In this document: positions 25,501-34,803 of the stretch, piece by piece
Position numbering within the stretch: position 1 is the first letter of the stretch
Layout: each line of letters opens with the position of its first letter
Origin: JANQJA01 sp047947185
GTDB lineage: Bacteria > Pseudomonadota > Gammaproteobacteria > Pseudomonadales > Azotimanducaceae
Direction: 5' to 3'
Length of the DNA stretch: 64,000 nt
NCBI GenBank assembly: GCA_047947185.1
Contig: CP170502.1
Location: forward strand, 3,100,001 to 3,164,000
The notes under the pieces: model-generated
Told to the model about the DNA's origin: nothing
The model's input: the letters and a program-made list of their open reading frames with translations, nothing else
The model's database searches: none
Made by a program: the position numbers and the translations under genes

Positions 25501-26126
25501 TGCGCACCATCCAGAAGAACGGGGAGCCCCCTTCTTTGACGGCCCACCGGCAACAGCACCAAGCCGATTATGACAACTACACGGACAAAGGTACCCTGCG
25601 GCAATCTCTGGTGACCGAGCAGCGCGGTCTTTGCTGCTACTGCCAGTCGCGCATCCGCCCCGATGCGGCCAGCATGAAGATCGAACACTGGCAGTGCCAG
25701 GCAACGTATCCGGCCCGACAACTGGATTACCGCAACCTGTTGGGGGCCTGCCTGGGCGGACATGGCCGCCCCGAACGGGAGCAGCATTGCGATACCCGCA
25801 AGGCCAACGAGACTCTGTGTTTTTGCCCGGCTGATCCGGCGCACCCGATAGAACAACGCATCAAGTTTCTGGGCAATGGAGAAATCGCCTCCGACGACAA
25901 TGCCATCAATACAGCGCTGAACGATATTTTGAACCTCAACCTTGGCCAGCTTGTGAGTAACCGCAAGGCGGTGCTTGACGCATTTAAGCAGCGGCTTGGA
26001 CGAGGAAACCTAAATGTTGCACGCGAACTGCAGAAATGGGACGGAACCCAGCCGGGTGACCTGCCGGAATATGCGCAAGTGATGGTGTTCTGGCTGGCGA
26101 AGAAGAATGCGCGGGGCACGGCATGA
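25500..26126 (+). CDS. PtuB-like HNH endonuclease (Septu-type defence)
   Basis: A 208-residue HNH nuclease. Zinc-type cysteines (C45, C46, C48 in GLCCYCQSRI) precede the HNH core: IEHWQ (61-65), N79 in YRNLLGACLGG, and HCDTRKANE (96-104), with a further CFC pair. This layout matches the small HNH proteins paired with PtuA-like ATPases in Septu and retron Ec78 systems. It is probably the DNA- or RNA-cutting effector controlled by the ATPase. No reverse transcriptase lies nearby, so this is not a retron. The hsdR ATG overlaps its stop by 4 bp. Confidence 0.85.
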   Translation: MRTIQKNGEPPSLTAHRQQHQADYDNYTDKGTLRQSLVTEQRGLCCYCQSRIRPDAASMKIEHWQCQATYPARQLDYRNLLGACLGGHGRPEREQHCDTRKANETLCFCPADPAHPIEQRIKFLGNGEIASDDNAINTALNDILNLNLGQLVSNRKAVLDAFKQRLGRGNLNVARELQKWDGTQPGDLPEYAQVMVFWLAKKNARGTA

Positions 26127-29100
26127 AACAAACCTCCGAAGCCGCCTTTGAAACCGCCATCGAGTCAGTGTTGCTGGATGACGGATACAGCAAACTGCCC
26201 TCAGGCGCTTTCGAAACAGAACGGGCCATCTTCCCCGACGAGGCGCTGGCCTTTATCCGCGAGACACAAGCCAAGACCTGGGAAAAGCTGGAGGCCCTGC
26301 ACGGCGCGGAGACCGGCGAGCGGGTGTTGCAGGCGCTCACCAAATGGCTTGACACCCACGGCGCACTGACTACCCTGCGCCACGGCTTCAAGTGCTTTGG
26401 CAAAACCCTTCGCATCGCCTTTTTCCGCCCGGCCCACGGCCTTAACCCGGAACTGGAGGCGCGCTACCGCGCCAACCGACTGGGGATTACCCGGCAGCTC
26501 TATTTCAGCAGCAAGAACAAGAAATCGCTGGACGTGGTGTTGTCGGTCAACGGCATTCCGGTGGTGACGCTGGAGCTGAAAAATCCCCTCTCCGGCCAGA
26601 CGGCGGCCAACGCAATTCACCAGTACCGCCACGACCGCGACCCGCGCGACCCAATCTTCCTCTTTACCAAACGCACCCTGGTGCATTTCGCCGTGGATAC
26701 CGAAGAGGCGCACATGACCACTCGTCTGGCCGGAACCAGCACCCATTTTCTGCCCTTCAACAAGGGCTGGGACGGCGGCGCGGGCAACGCCCCTGACAGT
26801 CAGGGCCGCAACTACAAAACGGCCTATTTGTGGAAAGAGGTGTTGCAGCGTGACAGCCTGCTGGATCTGCTGGCGCGGTTCCTTCATCTCGACATTGACG
26901 AGAAGGTCAGCGACGAAGGCAAGAAGGTGCGCAAGGAGACGATGATCTTCCCCCGCTACCACCAGTTGCAAGCGGTGCGCCAGATAGTTGCAGCGGCTAT
27001 CAGCGAAGGCGTCGGCCATAACTATCTTGTGGAACACTCGGCGGGCAGCGGCAAGAGCAACACTATCGGCTGGCTGGCGCATCGGCTCTCCTCCCTGCAC
27101 AACGAGCAGGACGAGCGCATCTTCGATAGCGTGGTGGTGATCACCGACCGGGTGGTGCTCGACCGCCAGTTGCAGAACACCATCTACCAGTTCGACCACC
27201 GCCAAGGGGTAGTGCAGAAGATCGACGAGGACTCAAAGCAACTGGCCGAGGCGCTGGAATTGGGCGTGCCGATCATCATCACCACCCTGCAGAAATTCCC
27301 CTTCGTCTCCGGGCAGCTGATGAAACTGGCCGAGGAGCGCGGTGAGGGCAGCAGTTACCTGCCGATGCGCCAATACGCGGTGATCATCGACGAGGCGCAC
27401 AGCTCCCAGTCGGGGGAGACGGCCACCGAGCTGAAAGGTGTGCTGGGCGGCGCGGAATTGATCCGCAAGGCCCGCGAAGCCGCGCAGGAGGAAGGCGAAG
27501 CGGAGCTGGAGCGGCTGTTTCGCGCCATGGCCAAGCGCGGCCGCCAGCCCAATTTGAGTTTCTTCGCTTTCACCGCCACCCCCAAGCACAAGACCCTGGC
27601 GATCTTCGGCCGGAGTGGTGAGCCCTTCCACCGCTACACCATGCGTCAGGCCATCGAGGAAGGCTTTATCGAGGATGTGCTGAAGAGCTACGTCAGCTAC
27701 AAGACCTACCACAAGCTGATCAAGAAAGCCGAGGACGATCCCAACGTCGAGCGCAAGAAGGCGGCCCGGGCGCTGGCGCGCTTCATGCGCCTGCATCCGC
27801 ACAACATCGGCCAGAAGACCGAGGTGATGGTCGAGCACTTCCAGCAGCATACCCGTCACAAGATCGGCGGCCACGCCAAAGCGATGGTGGTCACCGGTTC
27901 GCGGCTGGAGGCGGTGCGCTACAAGCAGGAGTTCGACCGCTACATCAGCGAGAAGGGCTATCCCATCAAGAGTCTGGTGGCCTTTTCCGGCACGGTGGAA
28001 GACGACAAGGTGCCCGAGAAGACCTACACCGAGGTCGAGATGAATCACGGCTTGAAAGAAAAGGAGCTACCGGGGACCTTCGCCAAGCCTGACTATCGGG
28101 TGTTGCTGGTGGCGGAGAAATACCAGACCGGCTTCGACCAGCCGCTGTTGCACACCATGTACGTGGACAAACGGTTGGCCGGAATTCAGGCGGTGCAGAC
28201 CCTCTCGCGCCTGAACCGTACCCATCCGCTCAAGGACGACACCTTTGTGCTCGATTTTGTCAACGACCCGGACGAGATTCAGGAGGCGTTCCGCCAGTAT
28301 TACGACGGTTCGGTCATGGGCGAGGAAGTTGATCCGGATCGGCTGTACGAGGTAAAGGCCGAGCTGGACGGGTCAGGCATCTACCTGCAAGACGAGGTTG
28401 ACGAGTTCTCGCGCATCTTTTTTGCGCCCAAACGCCGCCAGAGCCCGGCGGACCACAAGAACATGAACGCCCTGCTGGATCAGGCGGTGGCCCGCTTTGC
28501 CCAGCTCCAAAACGATGGAGAGGAAGAGGCCGAGCTGTGGCGCGGCAAAACCCAGGCGTTTCGCAATCTCTACAGCTTTTTGAGTCAGGTCATTCCCTAT
28601 CAGGACAGTGATCTGGAGAAGCTCTTTACCTATCTACGCCACCTTGCCTTGAAGCTGCCCAAGCGCAAGACTGGGCCGGGCTACCAGTTTGATGAAGAGG
28701 TGGAGCTTGACTACTACCGGCTGCAGAAGATCAGCGAAGGTTCGATCAACCTGGCCGAGGGCTATGCCAAGCCGCTCGACGGTCCGCGTGAGGTGGGAAC
28801 TGGCGAGCTTCGAGAAGAGTTTGTAACGCTCTCCCGTCTCATCGACATCATCAACGAGCGTTTCGGTGCGGAGCTGAGCGAAGCGGATCAGCTTTTCTTT
28901 GATCAGATCGCTGAGGCCGCCAGCCAGAATGAATCCTTGCGCAAAGCTGCCGAAGTGAACTCTCTCGACAAATTCCAGCTGGTCTTCCGCCAGGTACTGG
29001 AATCACTGTTCATCGAGCGCATGGAACTCAACGAGGATCTGTTTACCGACTACATGAGCAAGCCGGAGCTGCAGGATGTGGTTTCCAAATGGCTGGGTAG

Positions 29101-29158
29101 CCAGGTTTATGACCGTCTGAGTGGTTCGAAAGACGGCATTGCCTATCCCAAGACGTGA
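26123..29158 (+). CDS. hsdR: Type I restriction enzyme, R subunit HsdR
   Basis: HsdR is the translocating nuclease subunit. The 1011-residue protein has the N-terminal PD-(D/E)XK nuclease (DVVLSVNGIPVVTLELKNP, with E151 and K153), a superfamily 2 helicase with Walker A AGSGKSNT (K311), DEAH box IIDEAH (D423-H426), motif III FAFTATP and motif VI QTLSRLNRTHP, then a helical C-terminus that docks on the methylase. All catalytic residues I can recognise are present, so the system looks active. Confidence 0.97.
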   Translation: MKQTSEAAFETAIESVLLDDGYSKLPSGAFETERAIFPDEALAFIRETQAKTWEKLEALHGAETGERVLQALTKWLDTHGALTTLRHGFKCFGKTLRIAFFRPAHGLNPELEARYRANRLGITRQLYFSSKNKKSLDVVLSVNGIPVVTLELKNPLSGQTAANAIHQYRHDRDPRDPIFLFTKRTLVHFAVDTEEAHMTTRLAGTSTHFLPFNKGWDGGAGNAPDSQGRNYKTAYLWKEVLQRDSLLDLLARFLHLDIDEKVSDEGKKVRKETMIFPRYHQLQAVRQIVAAAISEGVGHNYLVEHSAGSGKSNTIGWLAHRLSSLHNEQDERIFDSVVVITDRVVLDRQLQNTIYQFDHRQGVVQKIDEDSKQLAEALELGVPIIITTLQKFPFVSGQLMKLAEERGEGSSYLPMRQYAVIIDEAHSSQSGETATELKGVLGGAELIRKAREAAQEEGEAELERLFRAMAKRGRQPNLSFFAFTATPKHKTLAIFGRSGEPFHRYTMRQAIEEGFIEDVLKSYVSYKTYHKLIKKAEDDPNVERKKAARALARFMRLHPHNIGQKTEVMVEHFQQHTRHKIGGHAKAMVVTGSRLEAVRYKQEFDRYISEKGYPIKSLVAFSGTVEDDKVPEKTYTEVEMNHGLKEKELPGTFAKPDYRVLLVAEKYQTGFDQPLLHTMYVDKRLAGIQAVQTLSRLNRTHPLKDDTFVLDFVNDPDEIQEAFRQYYDGSVMGEEVDPDRLYEVKAELDGSGIYLQDEVDEFSRIFFAPKRRQSPADHKNMNALLDQAVARFAQLQNDGEEEAELWRGKTQAFRNLYSFLSQVIPYQDSDLEKLFTYLRHLALKLPKRKTGPGYQFDEEVELDYYRLQKISEGSINLAEGYAKPLDGPREVGTGELREEFVTLSRLIDIINERFGAELSEADQLFFDQIAEAASQNESLRKAAEVNSLDKFQLVFRQVLESLFIERMELNEDLFTDYMSKPELQDVVSKWLGSQVYDRLSGSKDGIAYPKT

Positions 29159-29175
29159 TGCAAAAGGGAGGCAAC

Positions 29176-30192
29176 ATGAAACACCAGCCGCCCTACACCA
29201 CCACCCCGGCGATACTGAATCTGGTCGCAGCGATTGGCGAAAACATCGGTCGCTACACCGTGCTGGCCGAACAGAACCTGACTCCGCGCCTGCGCCGGGA
29301 GAACCGTATCCGTACCATCCAGGCCTCTTTGGCCATCGAGAACAACACGCTCACTCTTGAACAGGTGACCGCCGTGATTGAAGGCAAACGGGTGTTGGGG
29401 CACCCGCGCGAGATTCAGGAGGTGCGTAACGCCTTTGCGACCTACGAGGCCATGGAGGACTGGGACGCCAGTGTCGAGGAGGATTTGCTGGCTGCGCACG
29501 CGTTGTTAATGCGTGGGCTGGTGGATGAAACGGGTCAATATCGATCCGGCGGGGTCGGCATCTTCCGGGGAGAACAGCTGGTGCACATGGCTCCTCCTGC
29601 TGAACGTGTGCCCAACCTGATGGAGGATCTGCTGGATTGGCTTGCAACTACCCGCGAGCATCCCCTGGTGGCCAGTTGCATTTTTCATTACGAGTTCGAA
29701 TTCATCCACCCCTTTGCCGACGGCAACGGCCGCATGGGTCGATTGTGGCAAACCCTGATTCTCCGGAACTGGAAGCCGCTGCTGGCCTACCTGCCGGTGG
29801 AGACCGTGATCCGTGATCGCCAGGAAGACTATTACCGGGTACTCGCGGTGGCCGACTCACGAGCGGATGCCACCCCTTTTGTCGAGTTCATGTTGGGTGC
29901 GTTGCACGATGCCGTGCGCGAGGCTGTATCGACCGACCATGTAAGCGACCAAGTAACCGACCAAGTAGCGGCATTGATCCGTGCAATCGGGAGCGGCGAG
30001 CAGGGTAGCAACGATTTGATGCAGGCTGTGGGTTTGTCACACCGGCCCACGTTCCGGAACAACTACCTCAACCCGGCCATGGAAGACGACTGGATCGAAC
30101 GTACCCAACCCGATTCCCCGCGCAGCCCGACTCAGCGCTATCGGCTGACCGGTAAAGGCCATCGTTGGCTGCAACACTATGCCGACGAGTAG
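29176..30192 (+). CDS. Fic-domain AMP-transferase with self-inhibitory motif and C-terminal winged helix
   Basis: Fic proteins attach AMP (or other nucleotide parts) to target proteins. The 338-residue product, from ATG 29176 with a GGGAGG ribosome site, has the catalytic motif HPFADGNGRMGR (178-189, H178) and, before it, SLAIENN (51-57), which fits the class II inhibitory motif with E55. The C-terminus has a DQVTDQVAALIRAI segment followed by a winged-helix-like part (LMQAVGLSHRPTFRNNYLNPAMEDDWIERT). It starts 17 bp after hsdR, so it is probably in the same transcript. The target is unknown. Confidence 0.92.
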   Translation: MKHQPPYTTTPAILNLVAAIGENIGRYTVLAEQNLTPRLRRENRIRTIQASLAIENNTLTLEQVTAVIEGKRVLGHPREIQEVRNAFATYEAMEDWDASVEEDLLAAHALLMRGLVDETGQYRSGGVGIFRGEQLVHMAPPAERVPNLMEDLLDWLATTREHPLVASCIFHYEFEFIHPFADGNGRMGRLWQTLILRNWKPLLAYLPVETVIRDRQEDYYRVLAVADSRADATPFVEFMLGALHDAVREAVSTDHVSDQVTDQVAALIRAIGSGEQGSNDLMQAVGLSHRPTFRNNYLNPAMEDDWIERTQPDSPRSPTQRYRLTGKGHRWLQHYADE

Positions 30193-30228
30193 AAGCGGGA
30201 TACTTAAGACAAACTCGCGGCATGGCAT

Positions 30229-32384
30229 GTGACAATCAGGCCACAGCACTTCAGGTCGATGGAGGAATTCCAAGAGATGGTATCGGAGGGTGAACAAGAT
30301 GAGCTGAGACGTTTGCGCGAGGAGAACGACCGCCTCAAGGCGCTGCTGACCCAGCATGGCATCGTCTGGAAAGAACCGCCCATCCCTGAACCCGTCCCCG
30401 CCCCAACCGAATCCGCACCAGCCCAAACCCATTTCACCACCGACGACAAGATTGCCCTGTTCCGCCGCCTGTTTCGTGGGCGCGAGGATGTCTACCCCCA
30501 ACGCTGGGAGTCGGCCAAGGGCAAATCCGGCTATTCACCGGCCTGCGGCAATGAGTGGAAGCCCGGCGTCTGCCACAAGCCAAAGATCAAGTGTGGCGAT
30601 TGCTCCCAGCGTCTGATGCTGCCGGCGACCGACCGAGTGATCTACAACCACCTGGCCGGAAACCAAACCATCGGCGTCTATCCTCTCTTGACTGATGACA
30701 ACTGCTACTTCCTGGCGGTGGATTTTGACGACGCCGACTGGCGGGAGGACGCCAAGGCTTTTCTGCAATCCTGCAGGGAGCTTGGCATCCCGGCGGCGCT
30801 GGAGATTTCCCGCTCCGGCAACGGCGCTCACGCGTGGATCTTTTTTGCCGAACCGGTTCCGGCCCGCGAGGCCCGACTGCTTGGGGCCGCACTGATCAGC
30901 CACACCTGTCAACGTACACGGCAATTGTCACTAACCAGCTACGACCGATTGTTTCCCAACCAGGACACCATGCCCAAAGGCGGTTTCGGCAACCTGATCG
31001 CGCTGCCCCTGCAGAAACAACCGAGGGAGTCAGGCCACAGTGTGTTTGTCGATGAACAGCTACAACCCCATCCAGACCAGTGGGCCTTTCTGGCGTCCAT
31101 CCGTCCCATGTCCCGGCGGAACTTGGAAGATGCCAACTCTCGGGTCAGCGGCGGCCGCCACCCCCTGGACGTTGCCTTTGCTGCTACGGAGGTGGATAGT
31201 AAACCATGGCTGCGACCATCACCTGTTCACGCTAGAATCGCCGGTCCACTACCGAAATCGCTACCCCTGGTACTGTCCAACCAGATTTTCATCGCCAAAA
31301 CTGAGCTTCCACAGCCGCTGGCCAACCGTTTGATCCGTCTCGCCGCCTTCCAGAATCCCGAGTTCTACAAGGCCCAGTCCATGCGCCTGCCGGTGTGGAA
31401 CAAACCACGCATCATCGGCTGTGCCGAGAATTTCCCCCAACACATCGGTCTGCCCCGTGGCTGTCTTGATGCGGTGCTCAACCTGTTGCACGAGAATGAC
31501 ATCCGACCGGAGTTCCAGGACGAACGCTTGGCTGGACGACCGGTGACGGCCAAATTCACCGGCATTTTGCGCAAGGACCAGAAGGCAGCGGTGAGCGAGA
31601 TGCTCAAACACGACGTCGGCATACTCTGCGCCCCGACGGCTTTCGGCAAGACCGTCACTGCCGCCGCTCTGATAGCTCGGCGCAAACTAAGCACATTAGT
31701 GCTGGTCCATCGCACCGAACTGCTGCACCAGTGGCGCGAGCGCTTGCCTGGATTCCTTGAGCTCTCGGAAAAAAGTTTAGGTGTCATCGGAGGCGGCAAG
31801 AACAAGCCTTCCGGTAAGATCGACATTGCAGTCATGCAGTCTGTTTCCCGTTCTGAGGATCTTGGCGAACTACTCAGCCATTATGGGCAGATCATCATCG
31901 ATGAATGCCACCACATTTCCGCCTTTTCCTTCGAAGCAATCCTCAAACAGGCCAAGGCAAAATTCGTAGTGGGCCTGACCGCCACCCCCATTCGCCGTGA
32001 CGGGCATCAACCGATCATCTTTATGCAGTGCGGGCCGATAAGGCACCGCGCAGCAAGGCCGGATACCGCGCCGTCACAACTGGAAGTCTTGCGGAAGCAG
32101 ATACCTGCACCGAAAATTCCGCCAAACTCGCCAATTCAGGATGTGTTCCGCATTCTTGCCAACGATGTAACACGCAACGGTTGTATTGCCGAGGATGTAC
32201 TGGCCGCCTACCATGAAGGGCGAAAGGTGCTGTTGCTTACCGAGCGGACTGACCATCTGCCGCTGTTATTGGAAGCTTTGGCGGGTGAGGTCGAAAACTG
32301 CTTCGTGCTGCATGGCCGTTTACCGAAGAAGGCGCGAATGGTCGTGTTCGCCGAACTGGACGCGTTGGACGACTCGGCACCTAG
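30229..32384 (+). pseudogene. TOTE-type primase-helicase, 5' part (interrupted by IS1380-family element)
   Basis: The intact gene would encode about 800 residues. The visible part has an N-terminal coiled coil (DELRRLREENDRLKALL), a zinc-binding stretch (CHKPKIKCGDC), an archaeo-eukaryotic primase-like domain (CYFLAVDFDDADW with the metal-binding acids, and SGNGAHAWIFF) and a superfamily 2 helicase first lobe (Walker A APTAFGKT, IIIDECHH, GLTATPIRRDG). This order is that of TOTE conflict systems. The insertion at the CTAG 32381-32384 cuts it before helicase motif VI. Starts at 30229 (GTG), 30259 or 30277 are possible. Residual expression would give a truncated protein ending in insertion-element sequence. 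Confidence 0.82.
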
Positions 32385-34130
32385 CCCGCATCGCTCACCG
32401 ATTGACGCTGGGTAGTGATTTTAACCATACCTGAGTTGTATTCGTCGCTGGTGAGCTGGGATTTCCTGCTCCATCGGTGCTGACAGGTTGTACGAGTTGA
32501 TGTTTTGACGCTTATAGCGGGGAGGTGTCGCTGTTTTGGCAAAATCAGCTCGAGCGGGATTCGGCAGATCAACCGCAGTGGCGTCGGTGTTGATTCAATC
32601 GTAGGTGAACTTATCCGGGCGGCGACCAGACCGGATAGCGATGGATGTTCGCCAGGATCTGGACCAGGTCGCTGGCGTAAGGACAAGCGTCTGAGAACGA
32701 GATCCAGACCTTGCGTGCGGTAATTCGGATGCGGGCGCCGATCTTGAGGAGCCTGACGCGGATCGTCGTACACTGGGCCCTGGCGTGACGGGTGCCTTCA
32801 AGACCAAGACGACGCAGCCCATGCATGAGTTCGTAGGCGAACGACGAGAAGTACAACCGTAGCTGATTCGCCTGCATGGTTTCGCTGCTCGTGCGATCTG
32901 CAAACAACCCCAACTGTTGTTCCTTGATGCGGTTTTCCATATCACCGCGGATGCAGTACAAGTCTTCATACAGTTGCCGTGCACCGGCGCGATGTCGGCT
33001 CAGGTTCGTCACCACAAAGCGCGGGTTCTCCTTGCCTGGCAGATACTCCGCCTTGCCGACGACGCGACGCTCACATGACCACGACTTGCGGGTACGATAA
33101 CGCAGTTCACGATATCGCTTCGCCGCCTTGCCAGTACGGTCATGTTCCGTTCTGGCCTCCGTCAGCGCTTGTCCCAATGCACGCCGCAAGCGCTTGTTGC
33201 GCGCCAACCCCAGCAGATAGTAGACCCGGTTCTCCTCGCACCAGTGCATGATTGACTCCCGACAGAAGCCAGAGTCGCCCCGGATCACGATGCGGGTCTT
33301 CGGCCAGTACTCGCGGATCTGTTGAACGATCCGCTCGAGTTCTTCGATACTGCCGGCGGCACCATCCTGATTCGACGTTCGCAGGCGTGCACACAACAGG
33401 TGCTCACCGCAGAAGATGTACAGGGGCAGGTAGCAGTAGCAGCGGTAGTAACCGTGGAAGAAGCGTCCTTCCTGGCGACCATGGAGCGGATCATCGGTGG
33501 CGTCCAGATCCAGCCAGATCTCCTTCGGCGGGGTCTTGCATGACTCGATGAACAAGTCCACCAGCAACCGATCTGCCTTGCCGGGATTGAAGCCAATCTT
33601 CTTGTATCGATGCTGGCGTGATGTCTCCGTTGTACTCAGCTCCAACCGGTTCAACGTACTTGATGCTGCTAAAGGGTTACCCTTGTCGCGCTCGCGGCCA
33701 CGCTTTTGGCCGGTCAAGTCCCGCTTCCCTACCAATAACGCCAGCGTGCTGTCAGCACGCAAGGTATCGTGATCGTTCAGATCTTCGTAGCCGAGTGCCA
33801 GACCATAAACCCGCTGGGCTACCAGGTCGTGGATGCTGTGTTCAATGCTGTTCGGATTACGCCGATCGTCGAAACAGTTTCCCAGTCGTCGCAGCAGCCC
33901 GAGTCGCTGGTCGACCTCTCGCAGCATCAGCCCGCCACCATCAGAAGTAATGCGGCCACCATCAAACCGGCCAACAACATCCCGAGCACCAAAAGCGTGA
34001 AATTCAAGCTGAGGAGATTTACACTCTGTGTTCATAGGCCTCCCTCTGCGGTGTATCGTAAGTGCTTGCCAGCTCTCACTTTATGCAACAGATTGAGGCC
34101 TTTTTCTATACTATCGGTGAAATATGCAGG
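32385..34130 (-). mobile_element. Complete IS1380-family insertion sequence, 1746 bp
   Basis: The element lies between two copies of the target CTAG (32381-32384 and 34131-34134). Its imperfect terminal inverted repeats read CCCGCATCGCTCACCGAT at the left end and CCTGCATATTTCACCGAT (reverse complement) at the right end. One transposase gene fills most of it. Removing the element plus one CTAG restores the helicase frame exactly (D-D-S-A-P-R-V-L-L-A-T-G), so the insertion is clean and probably recent. Confidence 0.92.
32611..34035 (-). CDS. IS1380-family transposase
   Basis: A 474-residue DDE transposase starting MNTECKSPQLEFHAFGARDVVGRFDGGRITSDGGGLMLREVD, the typical IS1380 N-terminus. The DDE core is visible in LDLDATDDPLHGRQEGRFFHGYYRCYCYLPLYIFCGEHLLCARLR and RIVIRGDSGFCRESIMHWCEENRVYYLLGLARN, with the downstream Glu in a YCIRGDMENRIKE motif. 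No frameshift or internal stop is seen, so the element may be active. Confidence 0.92.
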   Translation of the reverse strand: MNTECKSPQLEFHAFGARDVVGRFDGGRITSDGGGLMLREVDQRLGLLRRLGNCFDDRRNPNSIEHSIHDLVAQRVYGLALGYEDLNDHDTLRADSTLALLVGKRDLTGQKRGRERDKGNPLAASSTLNRLELSTTETSRQHRYKKIGFNPGKADRLLVDLFIESCKTPPKEIWLDLDATDDPLHGRQEGRFFHGYYRCYCYLPLYIFCGEHLLCARLRTSNQDGAAGSIEELERIVQQIREYWPKTRIVIRGDSGFCRESIMHWCEENRVYYLLGLARNKRLRRALGQALTEARTEHDRTGKAAKRYRELRYRTRKSWSCERRVVGKAEYLPGKENPRFVVTNLSRHRAGARQLYEDLYCIRGDMENRIKEQQLGLFADRTSSETMQANQLRLYFSSFAYELMHGLRRLGLEGTRHARAQCTTIRVRLLKIGARIRITARKVWISFSDACPYASDLVQILANIHRYPVWSPPG

Positions 34131-34378
34131 CTAGGGTGCTGCTCGCTACCGGTCGCCTGATCGGCGAAGGTTTCGACCATCCTCCGCTCGATACCCTGGT
34201 ATTGGCCATGCCGATCTCCTGGAAGGGGACGCTGCAGCAATATGCTGGACGCCTGCACCGGGAACATGCCAACAAGCAAGCTGTGCGCATCTACGACTAT
34301 GCAGAGACCGATCAGCCCCAACTCGCCCGCATGTGGGACAAGCGACACGGAAAAAAATCTGGACGGGTCGCTTTTTAA
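34131..34378 (+). pseudogene. TOTE-type primase-helicase, 3' part
   Basis: This is the end of the helicase second lobe: RVLLATGRLIGEGFDHPPLDTLVLAMPISWKGTLQQYAGRLHRE, containing motif V (GEGFDHP) and motif VI (QQYAGRLHR), and ending RHGKKSGRVAF. It joins in frame with the fragment ending at 32384 once the insertion sequence is removed. No nuclease domain follows the helicase. Confidence 0.85.
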
Positions 34379-34480
34379 GTGAACGGTTCCATCTGTAGCA
34401 GAAGCCGCCAGAACGGCACCACCAAATGGCGCAACATTGGGCGCAAATGCGTGTCAAGAGACAACTGAGAGTTACCGATC

Positions 34481-34545
34481 TTTCCCGATCGGGAAATATT
34501 GATTGCACATGGTCTAGCTTTGGCCAATAAATTCCCGAGCGGGAA
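34481..34545. promoter_or_regulatory. Paired palindromic operators upstream of hipB
   Basis: TTTCCCGATCGGGAAA (34481-34496) is a perfect 16-bp palindrome, and TTCCCGAGCGGGAA (34532-34545) is a near-perfect relative. Their centres are exactly 50 bp apart and they end 12 bp before the hipB ATG. Such pairs are what a dimeric HTH antitoxin would use to bind and bend its own promoter. The sites are seen; binding is inferred. Confidence 0.7.
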
Positions 34546-34557
34546 ACTGAGTGGTCG

Positions 34558-34803
34558 ATGAGATCCATTCGATCACCCCAACAACCCAGCGATGCACTGC
34601 GTACCGCTCGCAAACAACTCAGGCTGACACAGCCCCAGTTGGAGCTGGCGGCCGGGATGGGTGTCCGCTTCATTGTCGATCTTGAAGCAGGCAAACCCAC
34701 CTTGCGACTGGAAAACGTGCTGAGGGTTATTGATGCTCTGGGAGGAGAGCTTCAGTTGAGTGGCTTGTCATTACCCCTGGGCCGACGATCAAGATGCGCG
34801 TGA
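34558..34803 (+). CDS. hipB: HipB-like HTH antitoxin
   Basis: An 81-residue XRE-type protein (SDALRTARKQLRLTQPQLELAAGMGVRFIVDLEAGKPTLRLENVLRVIDALGGEL), the layout of HipB antitoxins that bind HipA and repress the operon. The HTH is intact. The stop overlaps the start of the broken hipA by 10 bp, the usual tight toxin-antitoxin arrangement. The ribosome site before ATG 34558 is poor. Confidence 0.85.
   Translation: MRSIRSPQQPSDALRTARKQLRLTQPQLELAAGMGVRFIVDLEAGKPTLRLENVLRVIDALGGELQLSGLSLPLGRRSRCA

Noticed and set aside
24133..26126. Retron of the Ec78 type (RT plus PtuAB)
   Set aside because: No reverse transcriptase gene or msr-msd-like RNA is present near the ATPase-HNH pair, so only the Septu-like pair is supported.
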